Assembly: GCA_001464035.1 (NCBI GenBank)
Contig: LNEC01000004.1
Location: forward strand, 62,001 to 126,000
From: Bradyrhizobiaceae bacterium Ga0074131
GTDB taxonomy: Bacteria; Pseudomonadota; Alphaproteobacteria; Rhizobiales; Xanthobacteraceae
Direction of reading: 5' to 3'
DNA length: 64,000 bases
A model generated the notes under the pieces. It ran no database searches. It saw only the letters and a list, made by a program, of their open reading frames with translations, and was not told the origin of the DNA. Position numbers and translations under genes: made by a program. Shown one piece after another: positions 60,253 to 64,000 of this stretch; position 1 is the first letter of the stretch; each line of letters starts with the position of its first letter.

Positions 60253-61212
60253 TCACGCCAATCTTCGCACCGGCTCGCCCTTGAACCAGGCGTCGATGCC
60301 CTCGACCATCTGGCCGTAATGGGCGCGCAGGCTCTCCTCGGTGACGTAGCCGAGATGCGGCGTCAGCACGAGGTTGTCGAGCTTTCGGAACGGATGGTCC
60401 ACCGGCAGCGGCTCGACCGAGAACACGTCGACCGCGGCGCCCGCGATCTTCTTCTGCTGCAAGGCCTGCAACAGGGCCGCTTCGTCGACGATCTGCGCGC
60501 GCGCGGTGTTGACGAGGTAGCTGGTCGGCTTCATCCGGGCGAGGTCCGCGGCCCCGACCAGTCCGCGCGAGCGCTGGCCCAGCACCATGTGCACGGTGAT
60601 GATGTCGGCGGTCGCGAACAATTGCTCCTTGCTGACGTAACCGACCCCGACCTCCTTGCATCGTTCCGGCGTCAGGTTCGGGCTCCATGCGATCACGTTC
60701 ATGCCGAACGCCTGCGCCAGCCCCGACACCTTGGCGCCAAGCTTGCCGAGGCCGACCACGCCGAGCGTCTTGCCCTCGATCTCGGTTCCGACGAATTTCT
60801 GCAGGGGCTCGCCGGCATGCATGCGCGCGTTCTCGCGGCCGATGTTGCGGGTCAGTTCCAGGATCAGGCCCATCGTCAGCGGCGCGGTGGGGTCGCGGCC
60901 CCATTGCGTCCCGCACAGCACGACACCTTGATCTTTCGCGGCCTCCAGATCGAGCGCGGCATTGCGCATGCCCGAAGTGATCATGAGCTTCAACCGGGGC
61001 AGGCTTGCGAACAACGCGCGCGGAAACGGCGTGCGCTCGCGCATCGCGCAGATGATCTCGAAATCCTGCAGCGCGTCGGCGGCGGCTTGCTGCGAAGCGA
61101 AGGGCTGGTCGAACACGGTGACGTCGATGCGATCGGAGACCTTCGACCAGTCCGCGATCCCCAAAGCCAGATTGAGATAGTCGTCGAGAATGGCACAGCG
61201 CAGCCGCGTCAT
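60253..61212 (-). CDS. D-2-hydroxyacid dehydrogenase family protein
   Basis: NAD-dependent oxidoreductase of 319 residues. The Rossmann core has GVVGLGKLGAKVSGLAQAFG, the catalytic Arg in YLVNTARAQIVDE, Glu in VDVFSVEPLP and His in VLTPHLGYV, in family spacing. The start MTRLRCAILDDYLNLAL is a common form of this subgroup. Its substrate (a 2-hydroxy or phosphoglycerate-like acid) is not determined. The gene is convergent with the L,D-transpeptidase across a shared terminator. Confidence 0.9.
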   Translation of the reverse strand: MTRLRCAILDDYLNLALGIADWSKVSDRIDVTVFDQPFASQQAAADALQDFEIICAMRERTPFPRALFASLPRLKLMITSGMRNAALDLEAAKDQGVVLCGTQWGRDPTAPLTMGLILELTRNIGRENARMHAGEPLQKFVGTEIEGKTLGVVGLGKLGAKVSGLAQAFGMNVIAWSPNLTPERCKEVGVGYVSKEQLFATADIITVHMVLGQRSRGLVGAADLARMKPTSYLVNTARAQIVDEAALLQALQQKKIAGAAVDVFSVEPLPVDHPFRKLDNLVLTPHLGYVTEESLRAHYGQMVEGIDAWFKGEPVRRLA

Positions 61213-61362
61213 GGAAAGGTCCGTTCATGGCGATGATGACGGGGCGCAAACGCGCCGTCCGGGAAGCGCCATGGTCGCGCGCAATCGGCGAGCGCGCAAG
61301 CGCCGGCAGCCTCAAAAGCCCTCGCCGTCAGAACTGCGTTCGGGTTCGCAGGCCGGCTGAAA

Positions 61363-61569
61363 TCAGGTCGAATGGCGTTGCGATGATGCCGCCTGCTTGG
61401 CGCGCCAGGCCGGGCCGGGTCCGCGCATGTAGTGTAGTTCGGGCCGGTAGGGGTCGAAGGCCCGGACGAGGAACTGGTGACAGAAATCGCGGATCTCGGC
61501 GAAGATACCCGCTTGCCCGTCGCGGCCGCCCGCCGGGGCGGAGAGAGATGTCGAGTTGATGGTTGCCAT
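61363..61569 (-). CDS. Small hypothetical protein
   Basis: A 68-residue frame from ATG 61569 with CAGGG upstream. The C-terminal half (FCHQFLVRAFDPYRPELHYM, RGPGPAWRAKQAA) has a well-conserved look with aromatic and Pro residues, while the N-terminus is Ser/Gly-rich. I do not recognise a named family. It stands alone between the dehydrogenase and ettA; the remaining 61570-61827 is the ettA leader without recognised elements. Confidence 0.5.
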   Translation of the reverse strand: MATINSTSLSAPAGGRDGQAGIFAEIRDFCHQFLVRAFDPYRPELHYMRGPGPAWRAKQAASSQRHST

Positions 61570-61827
61570 GACGTGGCCCTGCCGTTTCTCGCCGGCGGCC
61601 TGCGCCGCTCGAGAAGCGCCCTTTTTGCGGCGCCGAAACCCAGCTTTGGCCTGATTTATTAAAAGTTGGTTTCAATCGTCGTGATCTCCCGCACACATGG
61701 TATCGATCCCGTAACGATCGGTGGTGAACGAATGGAAAACGTTGCCGCGCGGTTGCCCTTTGGGGCCTGCCCCGCTACATCAGCGGCAGCAAATCTCCGT
61801 AAAATCCACGGTTTCCAAGGGATCGCG

Positions 61828-63477
<1,650 letters not shown>

Positions 63478-63551
63478 GAGTGGGTCCGGTATAGTGGAAT
63501 GCTAAGCGCTCGATGGGTTTGTCTACTTCTGGCACAAACCGTCGGAAAACC

Positions 63552-64000
63552 TCAACCTATCATCTTAGCCACAATATGCTGATCGAACCCCTCAGATTCG
63601 AGCGCGGTAACCGAGATGTCGTACGCCTTTGCCGGGCTTTGACCAGCGGCGACTGCATCGTAAAAGCCTTTGGCAAACACAAGCGCCGCATCATCATCGA
63701 TGTCGTCGACCATGGCGATCACGAGCGGCGCGAATGCCGTGCTTAACCCCTGCATAGCGCTACACGCATTTATTACCACGCATTTCAAACTTTTTTGTTC
63801 CGCGAGCATTTTTCCAAAGGCTTCGAATGTAAGGTTGTGGACACCATCCTCACCTAGCAATTCCAGCCCGTCGGCGTCCGCGTGTCCCGCAAAGTGTATG
63901 ATTTCGTAGCTGTTCGATAGCAACTCGAGGCGCAAACTGTCGACGGTGGCCGCCGTCAATGTCTCGATATGGATTCGATCGCGCACCGTTCCAAGTCTAA
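63552..64000 (-). CDS. CHAT-domain (caspase-like) protease, N-terminus beyond window
   Basis: The last about 149 residues of a larger protein; the frame stays open through the right edge. It has the CHAT catalytic pair: His in YEIIHFAGHADADGLEL and Cys in LKCVVINACSAMQG, with AFAPLVIAMVDDIDDDAALV and AKGFYDAVAAGQSPAKAYDI after them, as in CHAT domains. CHAT proteases are caspase relatives found alone or in defence and programmed-death modules. What precedes this domain (for example TPR, effector or sensor domains) and its partners lie off the window. Base composition is somewhat AT-richer than neighbours. There are 74 bases to the ettA stop, and the two genes converge. Confidence 0.8.
   Translation of the reverse strand, partial: RLGTVRDRIHIETLTAATVDSLRLELLSNSYEIIHFAGHADADGLELLGEDGVHNLTFEAFGKMLAEQKSLKCVVINACSAMQGLSTAFAPLVIAMVDDIDDDAALVFAKGFYDAVAAGQSPAKAYDISVTALESEGFDQHIVAKMIG

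Overview
The window looks like a chromosomal segment of a Bradyrhizobium-like alphaproteobacterium (Nitrobacteraceae, Rhizobiales). The reasons are the high GC content, a gene set typical of that group (a glgE/treS-maltokinase cluster, a transaldolase-glucose-6-phosphate isomerase fusion, short 6-phosphogluconate dehydrogenase, pqqABCDE, malonyl-CoA decarboxylase, MoxR/CoxE pair), and intergenic palindromes of the kind scattered through Bradyrhizobium genomes. This taxonomic call rests on recognition, not on a search. I see no rRNA, tRNA, CRISPR array, insertion sequence or prophage.

Layout. (1) 1-14434 is an alpha-glucan/trehalose block. treZ (cut by the window edge), glgX, glgB, treS-maltokinase and glgE lie on the minus strand, mostly with overlapping ends; malQ and a GH15 glucoamylase-like gene diverge on the plus strand. 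Together they make and break branched alpha-1,4-glucan and exchange it with trehalose and maltose 1-phosphate. (2) 14566-16400 holds a secreted L,D-transpeptidase, a YidB-like protein and a YeaQ-type small membrane protein. (3) 16432-23025 is a minus-strand hexose-phosphate block: tal-pgi fusion, gnd, zwf, gntK and a HAD phosphatase that has lost its catalytic N-terminus. (4) 23026-24132 is mostly non-coding and contains a relic of a metallo-beta-lactamase-fold gene. (5) 24133-28804 encodes a 2-oxoacid:ferredoxin oxidoreductase (two subunits) plus an iron-sulfur flavoprotein related to GltD. (6) 29034-34152 is the PQQ operon pqqABCDE, extended by a proline iminopeptidase and an alpha-beta barrel protein.

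(7) 34445-39190 carries a DUF6894 protein, amidase, glutathione peroxidase, DUF3297, malonyl-CoA decarboxylase and a Gre-type factor. (8) 39196-39659 is rich in palindromic repeats. (9) 39660-46625 has an AraC regulator divergent from an MFS transporter, then a surface-polysaccharide group (VanZ-like, GH26-like hydrolase, SGNH acyltransferase, O-antigen ligase-like). (10) 46838-53159 includes an enolase-superfamily dehydratase, AraC-GyrI regulator, SMP-30 lactonase, GNAT and GMC oxidoreductase that could together oxidise a sugar or sugar acid. (11) 53380-63477 contains MoxR/CoxE, two sulfurtransferases, a frameshifted membrane protein, a second L,D-transpeptidase with internal repeats, a hydroxyacid dehydrogenase and the ribosome-associated ABC-F protein EttA. 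(12) The right edge cuts a CHAT-domain (caspase-like) protease gene.

Most of the window is ordinary chromosomal metabolism. The points most worth a second look are the CHAT gene at the edge, the aminopeptidase coupled to pqqE, the in-frame deleted HAD gene, the KorAB-flavoprotein operon, the frameshifted gene before the second L,D-transpeptidase, and candidate regulatory structures around pqqA and between glgE and malQ.
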